Positions 18,310 through 27,022 of a stretch of DNA of 64,000 nt are shown here, one piece after another. Position 1 is the stretch's first letter; each line of letters begins with the position of its first letter. The notes under the pieces are model-generated. The model was not told where the DNA came from. It worked only from the letters and a program-made list of their open reading frames with translations, and did not search any database. Location of the stretch: assembly GCF_027857615.1 (NCBI RefSeq), contig NZ_JAQIFT010000043.1, positions 124,001 through 188,000 of the forward strand. Direction: 5' to 3'. Origin of the DNA: Holtiella tumoricola (GTDB lineage: Bacteria; Bacillota; Clostridia; Lachnospirales; Cellulosilyticaceae). The translations under genes were made by a program, and so were the position numbers.

Positions 18310-19794
18310 TTGGATAATAATGTATTGCTTAGAATGGAAAATATTCATAAAAGATTCCCAGGAGTATATGCACTTAATGCTATTGATTTTGAACTTAAAA
18401 AAGGTGAAGTTCATGCATTACTTGGAGAAAATGGTGCAGGCAAATCAACACTTATTAAAGTACTAGGAGGTATTTATACACCTGATGAAGGTGAAATCTT
18501 TATTGAAGGGCAGAAGGTAAATATCCATGATGTACATTCTGCTCATGCAAATGGGGTTGCTATTATTCATCAAGAGTTAGTGCTAGTACCTCATATGAGC
18601 GTTGCTGAAAACATATTTTTAGGGCGTGAACCCAAAGTTGCTGGATTTGTTAATAAAGATAAAATGAACAAAGAAGCACAGATTTTATTAGATACATACG
18701 AAATGCACATAGATGCAGAAGATTTGATTAGTCATTTAACCATTGCACAGCAGCAGATGGTCGAGATTGTGAAGGCAATATCTTTTAATTCTAAAATTCT
18801 CGTTATGGATGAACCAACTTCTTCTATTTCAGATAAGGAAGTAGCGTTCCTTTTTGAGACTATGAGAGCTTTAACTGCCAAGGGGGTAGGCATTATCTAT
18901 ATCTCTCATAAAATGAGTGAGTTAGATGAAATATGTGATAGGGTAACTGTGCTTAGAGATGGTACTTATGTTGGCACAGAAGTTGTTAAAGAAGTTAAAA
19001 AAGATGACTTAATTGCTATGATGGTTGGACGTGAATTATCAAATTACTATACAAGAGATTATCAAGAGGCAAAAGAAACTATCTTAGAATGTAAAAATAT
19101 TGATGATGGGAATATGGTAAAAGGTGCTTCTTTCCATCTTAAAAAAGGTGAAATTCTTGGATTTGCTGGCTTAGTTGGAGCTGGAAGAAGTGAACTTATG
19201 AAATGTATCTTTGGTCTAACCAAAAACTATAAAGGAGATATTATTCTAGAGGGAAAGAATGTAAAAATAGCCTCTGCAACAGCAGCTATGAAAGCAGGCA
19301 TAGCACTGGTGCCTGAAGATAGAAAGCAAGAAGGTTTATATAAGGTTCAGAGTGTAAGATATAACTCTACGATAGAGGTACTTGGGAAGTTTATAAAAGG
19401 TATTTTTGTAGATAGTGATCAAGAGGATGAAATTACACAAAAATATATTGATATGATGCATACTAAAACACCGACATTAGATCAAGAAATTGGTAATTTA
19501 TCTGGTGGGAATCAGCAAAAAGTAATGATTGGAAGATGGTTGGCAATGCATCCTAAGGTATTGATTTTAGATGAACCCACTCGTGGTGTAGATGTGCATG
19601 CGAAGTCAGAAATTTATTCTATCATGAATGATTTAGTTAAAGATGGTATGTCCATCATTATGATTTCTTCAGAGCTTCCAGAAATTATTAATATGAGTGA
19701 TCGTATTTATGTAATGGCCTATGGAAAAGTAAAAGGGTGTTTGGAGCACAAAGATGTAACACAGGAACAGATTATGCAGCTGGCTGCTGAATAA
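18310..19794 (+). CDS. Sugar ABC transporter ATP-binding protein (RbsA/MglA/XylG class)
   Basis: Double ATPase of 494 residues that powers the RbsC-type permease. The first nucleotide-binding domain has Walker A GENGAGKST (residues 39-47), a signature near LTIAQQQMVEI and Walker B ILVMDEPTSSI. The second has the degenerate Walker A GLVGAGRSE usual in this family, signature LSGGNQQKV and LILDEPTRGVDV. Translation appears to start at TTG 18310, which has AGGTG about 6 bases upstream; an ATG eight codons later lacks a ribosome site and would remove the start of the first domain. Confidence 0.94.
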   Translation: MDNNVLLRMENIHKRFPGVYALNAIDFELKKGEVHALLGENGAGKSTLIKVLGGIYTPDEGEIFIEGQKVNIHDVHSAHANGVAIIHQELVLVPHMSVAENIFLGREPKVAGFVNKDKMNKEAQILLDTYEMHIDAEDLISHLTIAQQQMVEIVKAISFNSKILVMDEPTSSISDKEVAFLFETMRALTAKGVGIIYISHKMSELDEICDRVTVLRDGTYVGTEVVKEVKKDDLIAMMVGRELSNYYTRDYQEAKETILECKNIDDGNMVKGASFHLKKGEILGFAGLVGAGRSELMKCIFGLTKNYKGDIILEGKNVKIASATAAMKAGIALVPEDRKQEGLYKVQSVRYNSTIEVLGKFIKGIFVDSDQEDEITQKYIDMMHTKTPTLDQEIGNLSGGNQQKVMIGRWLAMHPKVLILDEPTRGVDVHAKSEIYSIMNDLVKDGMSIIMISSELPEIINMSDRIYVMAYGKVKGCLEHKDVTQEQIMQLAAE

Positions 19795-19815
19795 GAAAGG
19801 CAAGGGAGGAAGACT

Positions 19816-20835
19816 ATGAAACAACAAGTGTCAATGGAACAAGAAGCTGTAGTAAAAAATAATAAGTTCTTTAATAAAATAAAGAAAAACTCAAGGGTAT
19901 TTTTAAAAGATAATTTAGGGATTCTCATAGCCCTTTTTGCACTTTGTACCTTTTTATCAATTAATCCATCAACAAGTAATTCATTTTTGGCATCAAAAAA
20001 CATATTTAATGTACTACGTCAAATTTCTACTAACCTTTATTTGGCATGTGGTATGACTATGGTTATTATCCTTGGTGGCATTGATTTATCAGTAGGGTCC
20101 ATCATTGCCTTATCAGGATGTATTTCAGCAGGATGTGTTGCACGATATAACTTACCATTACCTGTTGCACTTCTCATTGGAATAAGTATAGGTCTAATGA
20201 TTGGTATGCTTAATGGTACAATCGTTGCCAAAACAACAATACCTCCATTTATTGTAACACTTGCAACTATGAACATTGTCAAAGGGTTAGCATATGTTTA
20301 TACAGGTGGTTCTCCAGTACGTGTTGTAACAAAAGAGTGGCAATTCCTTGGAGCAGGATACATTGGGCCTATTCCAACCCCAGTTATTATTCTTATAGCT
20401 GTATTAATAGTAACGGCAATTCTGATGAATAAGACCAAGTTTGGACGACATATGTACGCTGTGGGAGGCAACCAACAAGCGGCACAATTCTCAGGTATTA
20501 ATGTTGCTAAAGTTAAATTCTGGGTACATGCATATTCAGGTTTAATGGCTGGTTTAGCAGGTGTTGTATTAGCTTCTCGTATGTATTCAGGTCAACCTAC
20601 AGCAGGTGATGGCGCAGAGATGGATGCAATTGCTGCGGTAGTAGTTGGTGGAACAAGCATGGCTGGGGGTTATGGAAAAATAGGTGGAACCATCATTGGT
20701 GCACTAATCATTGGTGTACTTAACAATGGTTTGAACTTAATGAACGTTAACTCTTTCTGGCAATATGTTGTAAAAGGTTCTGTTATTTTATTAGCTGTAT
20801 ACATCGACTACATAAGAAATAAGAAAAAGAAATAA
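19816..20835 (+). CDS. Sugar ABC transporter permease (RbsC class)
   Basis: Membrane subunit of the importer, 339 residues and about ten hydrophobic segments. It has the RbsC-type LGGIDLSVGS motif, a GGNQQAAQFSGINV loop (the equivalent of the EAA loop that contacts the ATPase) and the GGTSMAGGYGKIGGTIIGALIIG stretch. A soluble N-terminus of about 35 residues precedes the first helix. It lies 21 bases after the ATPase gene with GGGAGG as ribosome site. The single permease gene implies a homodimer, as in ribose and galactose systems. Confidence 0.94.
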   Translation: MKQQVSMEQEAVVKNNKFFNKIKKNSRVFLKDNLGILIALFALCTFLSINPSTSNSFLASKNIFNVLRQISTNLYLACGMTMVIILGGIDLSVGSIIALSGCISAGCVARYNLPLPVALLIGISIGLMIGMLNGTIVAKTTIPPFIVTLATMNIVKGLAYVYTGGSPVRVVTKEWQFLGAGYIGPIPTPVIILIAVLIVTAILMNKTKFGRHMYAVGGNQQAAQFSGINVAKVKFWVHAYSGLMAGLAGVVLASRMYSGQPTAGDGAEMDAIAAVVVGGTSMAGGYGKIGGTIIGALIIGVLNNGLNLMNVNSFWQYVVKGSVILLAVYIDYIRNKKKK

Positions 20836-20887
20836 ATGTAAGTAAGAATGATGATAGAAAGTATACACAATATGAGGGGGTACATTC

Positions 20888-21769
20888 ATGTTAGTTACAT
20901 TAAATGAAGTAATGAAGGAAGCAGTTGAAAAAGGTTATGCGGTAGGGGCCTTTAATGTATGTAATTTAGAATCAGCTATGGCAATTGTTCAGGCAGCAGA
21001 AGAGATGGGAAAAGGTGTTATCCTTAACTATGCAGAGGTTCACAGTCCACTTCTTTCTATGGAAATTGCAGCAGATATTATGCTTTATTTTGCTAAGAAA
21101 GCAAAAGTTCCAGTATGTGTACATTTAGACCATGGAACATCTATAGAGAGCTGTATTAAAGCAATTCAACTAGGTTTTACATCTGTAATGATTGATGCTT
21201 CCTCTGATGATTATGAAAGTAATGTCAAAGCAACAGCGGAAGTTGTAAGGCTTGCTCATAGTGTAGGGGTAACTGTAGAAGCAGAATTGGGACATATTTT
21301 TGCTTCAGATATTGGTGTAGGTGAATCATCAGGAAAAGCAGAAACAGCAGAAAATTGTGAGAATCTTGAAGATGTATATACCAATCCAGTATTAGCTAAG
21401 GATTTTGTAGAAAGAGCAGGTGTAGATGCCCTTGCCATTGCTTTTGGAACGACTCATGGGATTTATACAACTAAGCCAGTACTAGATTTAGATAGAATTA
21501 CCCAGATTAAAGAACAAATAGATATACCATTTGTTATGCATGGAGGATCAGGATTAAGTAAAGAAGAGTTTCAAACAGCTATAAAGAATGGTGTGCGTAA
21601 GATTAATTATTATACTTATATGACATTAGCAGGTGGTAAAGCTGTTAAAGAGAAATTAGATGAGATGAATAGGGAAGATAATATTTTCTTCCATGATATT
21701 GCCTTAATGGGTATAGATGCTATGAAGGAAAATGTAAAAGAAGCAATAAGTATGTTCAGTATGATTTAG
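20888..21769 (+). CDS. Class II (zinc) ketose-phosphate aldolase, Fba/GatY/KbaY family
   Basis: Cytoplasmic aldolase of 293 residues that cleaves a ketose phosphate to dihydroxyacetone phosphate and an aldehyde. Family residues are present in order: HLDHGTS with the catalytic Asp and a zinc His, VEAELGHI, GTTHGIY with the second zinc His, and MHGGSG with the third, then the phosphate-binding VRKINYYT. The exact sugar cannot be fixed by eye: fructose-1,6-bisphosphate, tagatose-1,6-bisphosphate and shorter ketose-1-phosphates are all used within the family. Its place between an RbsABC importer and a PfkB kinase plus lyxose-type isomerase says it belongs to the catabolic route for the imported sugar rather than to central glycolysis. 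Confidence 0.9.
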   Translation: MLVTLNEVMKEAVEKGYAVGAFNVCNLESAMAIVQAAEEMGKGVILNYAEVHSPLLSMEIAADIMLYFAKKAKVPVCVHLDHGTSIESCIKAIQLGFTSVMIDASSDDYESNVKATAEVVRLAHSVGVTVEAELGHIFASDIGVGESSGKAETAENCENLEDVYTNPVLAKDFVERAGVDALAIAFGTTHGIYTTKPVLDLDRITQIKEQIDIPFVMHGGSGLSKEEFQTAIKNGVRKINYYTYMTLAGGKAVKEKLDEMNREDNIFFHDIALMGIDAMKENVKEAISMFSMI

Positions 21770-21803
21770 ATGAGAAAAAAACATAAGGTAGAGGGTAGAG
21801 AAC

Positions 21804-22811
21804 ATGAATAGAAAAGGGATTACAGTTGCCGGTACCTTGCTAGTAGATAATTATTTTTTGATTGACACTTATCCTGAACAAGGTAAATTGGTGAACATTA
21901 GAGGGAAAAAGATGGATATAGGAGGATCAGGCAACTTGATTTTGGATTTAGCAAAGCTGGATTCTTCTTTACAAGTAAAAGTAAGTGCTATTATTGGTAA
22001 GGACAATTATGGTGCATTTGTCAAACAGACATTAGGTCAATACCCAAATGTGTTGCAAGACAACATAACAGAAGAAGGGGATAGTTCCTTTACAATGGTG
22101 ATGAATGCACAAGATAATCAACAGCGCACTTTCTTTTATTTACCATCAGCGAGTGATTTATATGATGAGAGCTACATTAACTGGAAAGAGGTAGATGCTG
22201 ATATTTTTCACCTAGAATATTTATTGCTAATGGAAAAAGTCGATGCTCCTGATCCTATATATGGTACACATGGTGCCAAAATACTTCATGATGCTAAAAT
22301 GAGAAATATGAAAACATCAATTGATATGGTATCTGAGACTAGCGAGCGTGGGCGAGATATAGTGAAAGCAGCCCTTAAGTATACAGATTACTGCACTATT
22401 AATGAAGTAGAAGCTGAAGTTATTACAGGATTATCTTTATTAGAGAATGATAGATTGATCGAAGAAAATATACATGAAGCATTGTATGAGTTAGAGAGAT
22501 TTGGTGTTTCAACTTGGGCTATTATTCATTCACCTACCTGTAGTTATGGGATGGATTGTAAGACAAAAACCATTTTTAAGGTGAATAGTTTAAAACTGTC
22601 TAAAAATTATATTAAAGGTTCAACAGGTGCAGGAGATGCATTTTGTAGTGGAGTACTTTATGCAGCTTATAAAGGTCAGGAGATAGAAGAAGCAATGCAG
22701 TTAGGATGTGCATGTGCAGCCTGTTCTCTATCTGAGGTTAGTGGGACAGCTGGGATGCGTTCTTATCAAGAAGTGATGGATGTGTACAAACAATATAGTA
22801 ACTGTAAGTAA
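21804..22811 (+). CDS. PfkB-family carbohydrate kinase
   Basis: Sugar kinase of the ribokinase/PfkB superfamily, 335 residues. The N-terminal glycine-rich region GGSGNLILDLA and the C-terminal anion-hole signature GAGD at 275-278, with Asp278 as catalytic base, are both present; GSTGAGDAFCSG is a good match to PfkB signature 2. It should phosphorylate a ketose made by the isomerase of the next gene so that the aldolase can cleave it; whether at C1 or elsewhere is not visible. It starts 34 bases after the aldolase gene. Sequence features outside the signatures do not match ribokinase or fructokinase closely enough to name it. Confidence 0.9.
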   Translation: MNRKGITVAGTLLVDNYFLIDTYPEQGKLVNIRGKKMDIGGSGNLILDLAKLDSSLQVKVSAIIGKDNYGAFVKQTLGQYPNVLQDNITEEGDSSFTMVMNAQDNQQRTFFYLPSASDLYDESYINWKEVDADIFHLEYLLLMEKVDAPDPIYGTHGAKILHDAKMRNMKTSIDMVSETSERGRDIVKAALKYTDYCTINEVEAEVITGLSLLENDRLIEENIHEALYELERFGVSTWAIIHSPTCSYGMDCKTKTIFKVNSLKLSKNYIKGSTGAGDAFCSGVLYAAYKGQEIEEAMQLGCACAACSLSEVSGTAGMRSYQEVMDVYKQYSNCK

Positions 22812-22860
22812 GAAAACTATTTTATATATAGAATATATAAATGGCCAAGGAGGGAAAAAC

Positions 22861-23541
22861 TTGAAGCGTTCAGAGATTAATAAAGCTCTAAAAGAGATGG
22901 AAGCTATGCTAAAAAAATATTGTATTTATTTACCTGAGTTTTGTCACTTTACACCAGAGGAATGGGAGAATAAAGGTAAAGAATACGATGAAGTACGGGA
23001 TAATATGCTAGGTTGGGATATAACTGATTTTGGTCTTGGAAAATTTAATGAAGTTGGATTTTCTCTTATTACTCTTAGAAATGGTAATGTAAAAAATAAT
23101 CTGTACAAGAAACCCTATGCAGAAAAATTACTTTATATCCGAGAAGGGCAAACAGCACCTATGCATTTTCATTGGAGTAAGATAGAAGACATCATTAATA
23201 AAGGTGGTGGAGACGTATTTATCAAAGTTTACAATGCTGATGAAGAGGAAGGTTTATCGAATGAACCAGTAACGATTCATTGTGATGGAAAGGAACAGGT
23301 TGTTCCAGCAGGAACACAAGTATTATTACGCCCAGGAGATTCTATAACTATTCCACCTTATATGTATCATAATTTTAGGTTAAAAGAAGGCACAGGACCT
23401 GTATTATTAGGCGAAGTGTCTATGTGTAATGATGACAATACAGATAATAGATTTTATGAAGCCATAGGTCGTTTCCCAGAAATAGAAGAAGATGAAGCAC
23501 CTTATCGTTTATTATGTAATGAATACCCCCAAGTATTCTAA
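22861..23541 (+). CDS. D-lyxose/D-mannose-type ketol-isomerase
   Basis: Cupin-fold sugar isomerase of the D-lyxose isomerase family (PF07385), 226 residues, interconverting an aldose (D-lyxose or D-mannose in characterised members) and its ketose. The metal ligands are visible as the MHFHWSKIED motif (His102, His104, Glu109) and a later His in PPYMYHNF. Translation most likely starts at TTG 22861, which has AGGAGGG at 22848-22854 and 6 bases of spacing. An in-frame ATG at 22780 would overlap the kinase and add 27 unrelated residues. It is the last gene of the operon and is followed by a strong terminator. Together with the kinase and aldolase it makes a plausible isomerise-phosphorylate-cleave route. 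Confidence 0.9.
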   Translation: MKRSEINKALKEMEAMLKKYCIYLPEFCHFTPEEWENKGKEYDEVRDNMLGWDITDFGLGKFNEVGFSLITLRNGNVKNNLYKKPYAEKLLYIREGQTAPMHFHWSKIEDIINKGGGDVFIKVYNADEEEGLSNEPVTIHCDGKEQVVPAGTQVLLRPGDSITIPPYMYHNFRLKEGTGPVLLGEVSMCNDDNTDNRFYEAIGRFPEIEEDEAPYRLLCNEYPQVF

Positions 23542-23554
23542 TATATTTTAAAAG

Positions 23555-23608
23555 AAAACTAAGCCACCTTAAGAACAGTAAGATTGAACTTAAGGTGGCT
23601 TAGTTTTT
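23555..23608 (+). terminator. Intrinsic terminator (CCACCTTAAG-type hairpin)
   Basis: A perfect 19-bp stem (23555-23573 with 23589-23607) with core GCCACCTTAAG, ending in TTTTT. Member of the recurring stem family. Confidence 0.92.
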
Positions 23609-23660
23609 ATGAGGAGTTTTAACTTGTAAGGTTTATAAAAATAAAGTAGGGTATAGGAAG

Positions 23661-23689
23661 TAGAAAAGATGAAACATATACTATATAAT
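23661..23689 (+). promoter_or_regulatory. Putative promoter of purine nucleoside phosphorylase
   Basis: TATAAT at 23684-23689 with TAGAAA (4 of 6) 17 bases upstream at 23661-23666. About 35 bases of leader remain, too short for a purine riboswitch, and none is visible. Confidence 0.45.
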
Positions 23690-23729
23690 AAGGTAAATCT
23701 AATAAACCAACTTCAAGGAGGCTTTTAAT

Positions 23730-24542
23730 ATGTACGATAAAGTTATGGAATCAGTACAATATGTTCAATCAAAAGTAAGCAATCAACCTAAAATAGCTGT
23801 TATCTTAGGATCAGGTCTTGGTGATCTTGTAAATATCGTAGAAGATATTAAGAGCATAGATTACTCAGAAATTCCTAATTTTCCTCAATCTACAGTAGAA
23901 GGTCATGCAGGGAAATTAGCGTTTGGTAAGATTAATGGTGTAGAGGTTCTTCTTATGCAAGGGCGCTTCCATTATTATGAAGGCTATACAATGAAAGAAG
24001 TTACTTATCCAGTTTATATGATGAAACAGCTCGGTGTTGAAAAAATTATCGTAACAAATGCCTGTGGTGGAATCAATACAGAGTTTAGCCCAGGTACATT
24101 AATGCTGATTACAGATTTTATCAATTTAATGGGTGATAATCCACTTATGGGTAAAAATGATGAACGTTTTGGCCCAAGATTCCCAGATATGTCTGAGCCT
24201 TATAAATTAGATCTTATTGAAAAGGCTAAAGAAGTTGCAACGCAATTAGGCATTGAATACAAAGAAGGTGTTTATGCAGGATTTATGGGACCTTACTATG
24301 AAACAGCTGCTGAGATTAGAGCGTATGGTGGTATGGGAGCAGATGCCATTGGTATGTCTACTGTTCCAGAAACAATTGTTGCTAACTACTTAGGTATGGA
24401 TGTACTTGGTATTTCATGTATTACCAACATGGCAACAGGGATCCAACAATGTAAACACTCTCACCAACGTGTTGTGGAAACAGCGCAAAAAGCTTCTGTC
24501 AACTTATGCAAATGGGTTGAAGAAATGATTGCTGTTATCTAA
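23730..24542 (+). CDS. punA: Purine nucleoside phosphorylase (trimeric, inosine/guanosine type)
   Basis: Splits purine nucleosides with phosphate into base and (deoxy)ribose-1-phosphate. At 270 residues it has the length of the trimeric low-molecular-mass class. Visible motifs are GSGLGDL near residue 30 (phosphate site), QGRFHYYEGY with the catalytic-loop His, TNACGGIN, and the purine-site region MSTVPETIVA followed by the Asn in CITNMATG. It has its own promoter and terminator and AAGGAGG as ribosome site. The nucleoside ABC transporter at 49744-54405 could supply its substrates. Confidence 0.95.
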   Translation: MYDKVMESVQYVQSKVSNQPKIAVILGSGLGDLVNIVEDIKSIDYSEIPNFPQSTVEGHAGKLAFGKINGVEVLLMQGRFHYYEGYTMKEVTYPVYMMKQLGVEKIIVTNACGGINTEFSPGTLMLITDFINLMGDNPLMGKNDERFGPRFPDMSEPYKLDLIEKAKEVATQLGIEYKEGVYAGFMGPYYETAAEIRAYGGMGADAIGMSTVPETIVANYLGMDVLGISCITNMATGIQQCKHSHQRVVETAQKASVNLCKWVEEMIAVI

Positions 24543-24574
24543 TTTGAAGATAAGCCTATAATAATAAAAAGATA

Positions 24575-24644
24575 ATAAGCCACCCTAAGAATGATCTTTT
24601 CTACTTTGATAGTATAAAGATTATTCATAGGGTGGCTTATGTTT
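24575..24644. terminator. Bidirectional terminator between convergent genes
   Basis: ATAAGCCACCCTA (24575-24587) pairs with TAGGGTGGCTTAT (24628-24640); inner bases AAGAATGATCTTT and AAAGATTATTC extend the stem. Genes on both strands end here. The stem is a variant of the CCACCTTAAG family. Confidence 0.8.
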
Positions 24645-24673
24645 TGGAGTAAGTCTTAAGTTATAAGTAACTT

Positions 24674-25990
24674 CTAAGCATCAGAATCTAATCCAAGCAG
24701 TGTAGAAACAGTGAAAATTTCATCAGTATAGGAAATGTCCATTTCTCCATGATATTTATTAACAACTTTATGGATGTTAGAGAGTCCTATACCACATATG
24801 TATTGTCCCTTTTTTACAGTGTGATAAATGTTGTTGGTTACATTAACGATACCATCAAAGGAGTTAGCAACACGAATATATAACATTTCTTTTTTTATAC
24901 ACATATTTAAGGTTACAAAACGTTCTTCAGAAGAACCTTCCATACGATTACAGGCTTCTAATGCATTATCAAGGAGATTTCCTAAAAGAATACATAGGTC
25001 TAGGTTATTAATAGGGAGTGTAGGAGGGAGAATTGCATTCACTTGACAGGTGATATTATGGCTAGACATTTTTGACAGGCTTTGATTAAGAATAATATCT
25101 ACCATTACATTCCCACTTTGTACAGGAGAGGAGAGATGAGTACTTTTTGCATAGAGATCAGTAATATAATCTTTTGCCTCAGCGTAGTGATCACTCTCTA
25201 ACATAGACTGGATACATCCTAGATGATTTTTCATATCATGACGCATAGAGGCGATTTCTTTTTGGGAATCCTCTAATTTACTATAGTATTGCTCTTGAAT
25301 GTGCATAAGATTTTCCATCAGTGCAGATTTTTCACTACTTTCTTTAATCACAACAGTTTTATCTAGTAGGTAAAAAAGTGCGAGGGAAGTAAAAAATAAT
25401 AAACATCCTATTTCAAAATAAAACGTAAGATTAAATACTGTTAGACGATGTAGAAAAAGCCTAGTTGCTAAAAAAAGTACAGCTGCTGGAAAGATACAAA
25501 TAATAATACTATAAGTGATTAAATTATTTTTGAGTCGTAGATGGCGACAATAAATAATAATACGTACACAAATTAAAAAGAATATACAAGCTATAATTTC
25601 AGCTTTAGCATTTAAAATCATCTGACTAGGCAGTAAAGAAAGTGTAAGATTATGGGTTAATGTAGCAACAAGGACACCAAAGATCTTACAGGAGTAATTG
25701 AGCATAACAAACAATGAAGAAGCAATAATCTTAATTTCAGTACTATCCATAAAGAAGATTGTAGCAATAATGCTTGTAAAGATGAAATAGTAAATAGCAG
25801 TAGAAAATAAAGGACAGCCTATAAAGTATGTAATCATTTGAAAAATAAAATAGCCAAATAATCCTACAAAGTACTTTTCAAAAATAAGGGTATTTTTATT
25901 TAAAAAAGATACCAAAAGTTGATGTAGGATGATGGTTTCAGCTATAGATAAAAAGAAATAGGTGAAAAAGTCTTGAAGCGTAATGGTCAT
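24674..25990 (-). CDS. GHKL (AgrC-like) sensor histidine kinase
   Basis: Membrane sensor kinase of 438 residues. The N-terminal 210 residues form about six hydrophobic segments without a large external domain. A short coiled coil leads to the H-box SMRHDMKNHLGCIQSML and a C-terminal HATPase_c_5 domain with LLGNLLDNALEAC and the CGIGLSNI loop. Such kinases act with LytTR regulators, and this gene overlaps the regulator by 4 bases (ATGA), so the two are translationally coupled. The family often senses peptides or small molecules. No propeptide or AgrB-like processing gene is next to it. Confidence 0.93.
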   Translation of the reverse strand: MTITLQDFFTYFFLSIAETIILHQLLVSFLNKNTLIFEKYFVGLFGYFIFQMITYFIGCPLFSTAIYYFIFTSIIATIFFMDSTEIKIIASSLFVMLNYSCKIFGVLVATLTHNLTLSLLPSQMILNAKAEIIACIFFLICVRIIIYCRHLRLKNNLITYSIIICIFPAAVLFLATRLFLHRLTVFNLTFYFEIGCLLFFTSLALFYLLDKTVVIKESSEKSALMENLMHIQEQYYSKLEDSQKEIASMRHDMKNHLGCIQSMLESDHYAEAKDYITDLYAKSTHLSSPVQSGNVMVDIILNQSLSKMSSHNITCQVNAILPPTLPINNLDLCILLGNLLDNALEACNRMEGSSEERFVTLNMCIKKEMLYIRVANSFDGIVNVTNNIYHTVKKGQYICGIGLSNIHKVVNKYHGEMDISYTDEIFTVSTLLGLDSDA

Positions 25991-26700
25991 AAAGCATACT
26001 CCATATACTCTAAAAGCTGTTTGGCAACTTCTTTTCTTTTATGTTTACTTAATAAAATCTCTTTTTTATTTTCTAATATAATTGATTCCTTAAAAATATT
26101 CGAAACATGTTTTAAATTAACAATATAGCTTTTGTGTGTACGTACAAACCCTACATTTTTAAGTTGTTCTTCAACCTCACTGATTTTGCCTGTAAAAGTA
26201 AAGGTTCCGTCTTTAGCTATTAAATAAATAGTACGTATATTGGACTCAAAGTAATAAATATTGTCTAGTGCGATTTTATTTAATCCATCTTCGTTCGTAA
26301 ATATAAAATACTTTTTGTTATGTCTTGAAATTTTAAAAAGAGTTTCTTTTATTAAGTCAAGAAACTCTTCTTTATTAACAGGCTTGATAAGATAACGTAG
26401 TGCATTGACTTTGTATCCGTCAATAGCGTATTCCACAGAAGACGTAAGAATGATAATGGGAACTTCAGGATCATATTGACGAATAATACGGGCGGTTTCA
26501 ATACCATCTATAGGTTCCATACACATATCTAAAACGATAAGGTCAAAGCGTCGTCCGTTCTTACTCATTTCTGCAAGTTCTATTCCATTATCTATGTATA
26601 TATCTTCAATTTGCCAATGTTCCTTTTTTAACTCATGTATATATTCAGATGTTAGCTCTAAGTCATATGAATTATCATCACATAAGGCAATATAAAACAC
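25987..26700 (-). CDS. LytTR-family response regulator (AgrA/VirR-like)
   Basis: Response regulator of 237 residues: receiver domain with Asp8-Asp9 and phospho-acceptor Asp58 in IVLDMCMEP, then a C-terminal LytTR DNA-binding domain from about 130 (DNIYYFESNIRTIYLI, VGFVRTHKSYIVNLKHV). The start codon is GTG at 26700, with GGGGAGGGG on the minus strand (26706-26714) and 5 bases of spacing. It is divergent from the APC permease at 27023 across a 322-base spacer, making the permease and its hydrolase the most likely targets; this is inference from position only. Confidence 0.94.
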   Translation of the reverse strand: MFYIALCDDNSYDLELTSEYIHELKKEHWQIEDIYIDNGIELAEMSKNGRRFDLIVLDMCMEPIDGIETARIIRQYDPEVPIIILTSSVEYAIDGYKVNALRYLIKPVNKEEFLDLIKETLFKISRHNKKYFIFTNEDGLNKIALDNIYYFESNIRTIYLIAKDGTFTFTGKISEVEEQLKNVGFVRTHKSYIVNLKHVSNIFKESIILENKKEILLSKHKRKEVAKQLLEYMEYAL

Positions 26701-26756
26701 AGTAACCCCTCCCCAAATGTAAGATCAACTCTATCAGTCGTTATATGATAGGAATT

Positions 26757-26782
26757 TTACAACATATTTTTGTAATTTACAA
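26757..26782. promoter_or_regulatory. Operator-like TTACAA/TTGTAA array in divergent spacer
   Basis: The 322-base spacer 26701-27022 holds TTACAA at 26757-26762, then the palindrome TTGTAA-T-TTACAA at 26770-26782. A perfect -35 TTGACA lies at 26845-26850 facing the permease but without a clear -10. An 8-bp inverted repeat AGTCTACT (26856-26863) and AGTAGACT (26898-26905) is also present. The half-sites do not clearly match the published LytTR direct-repeat consensus. Confidence 0.4.
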
Positions 26783-27022
26783 TACAAATCAGGAAGAATC
26801 TGATAAAGTAAGTGCTCATGTGCATTTAAAAGAAAATCCCGATTTTGACATCAAAAGTCTACTTTATGTAACTTCTGTTGAAATAAAAAAAAGAAAGAGT
26901 AGACTATAGTCACGAGTAAAAATACACAAAAATATAAAAAGAAAAAGACCTTTTGTAAGTGTGTTTTTACTAATAAATTTAGTGATTTAAAATAAAATAT
27001 TTGTAGGGGAGGATATGAAACG

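Noticed and set aside
24828..25046. Plus-strand open frame of 72 codons
   Set aside because: It lies wholly inside the AgrC-like kinase gene on the other strand, has no ribosome site and no recognisable sequence.
23730..26700. Purine phosphorylase and LytTR pair as one functional locus
   Set aside because: They are convergent, separated by a bidirectional terminator, and nothing links the kinase to purines.
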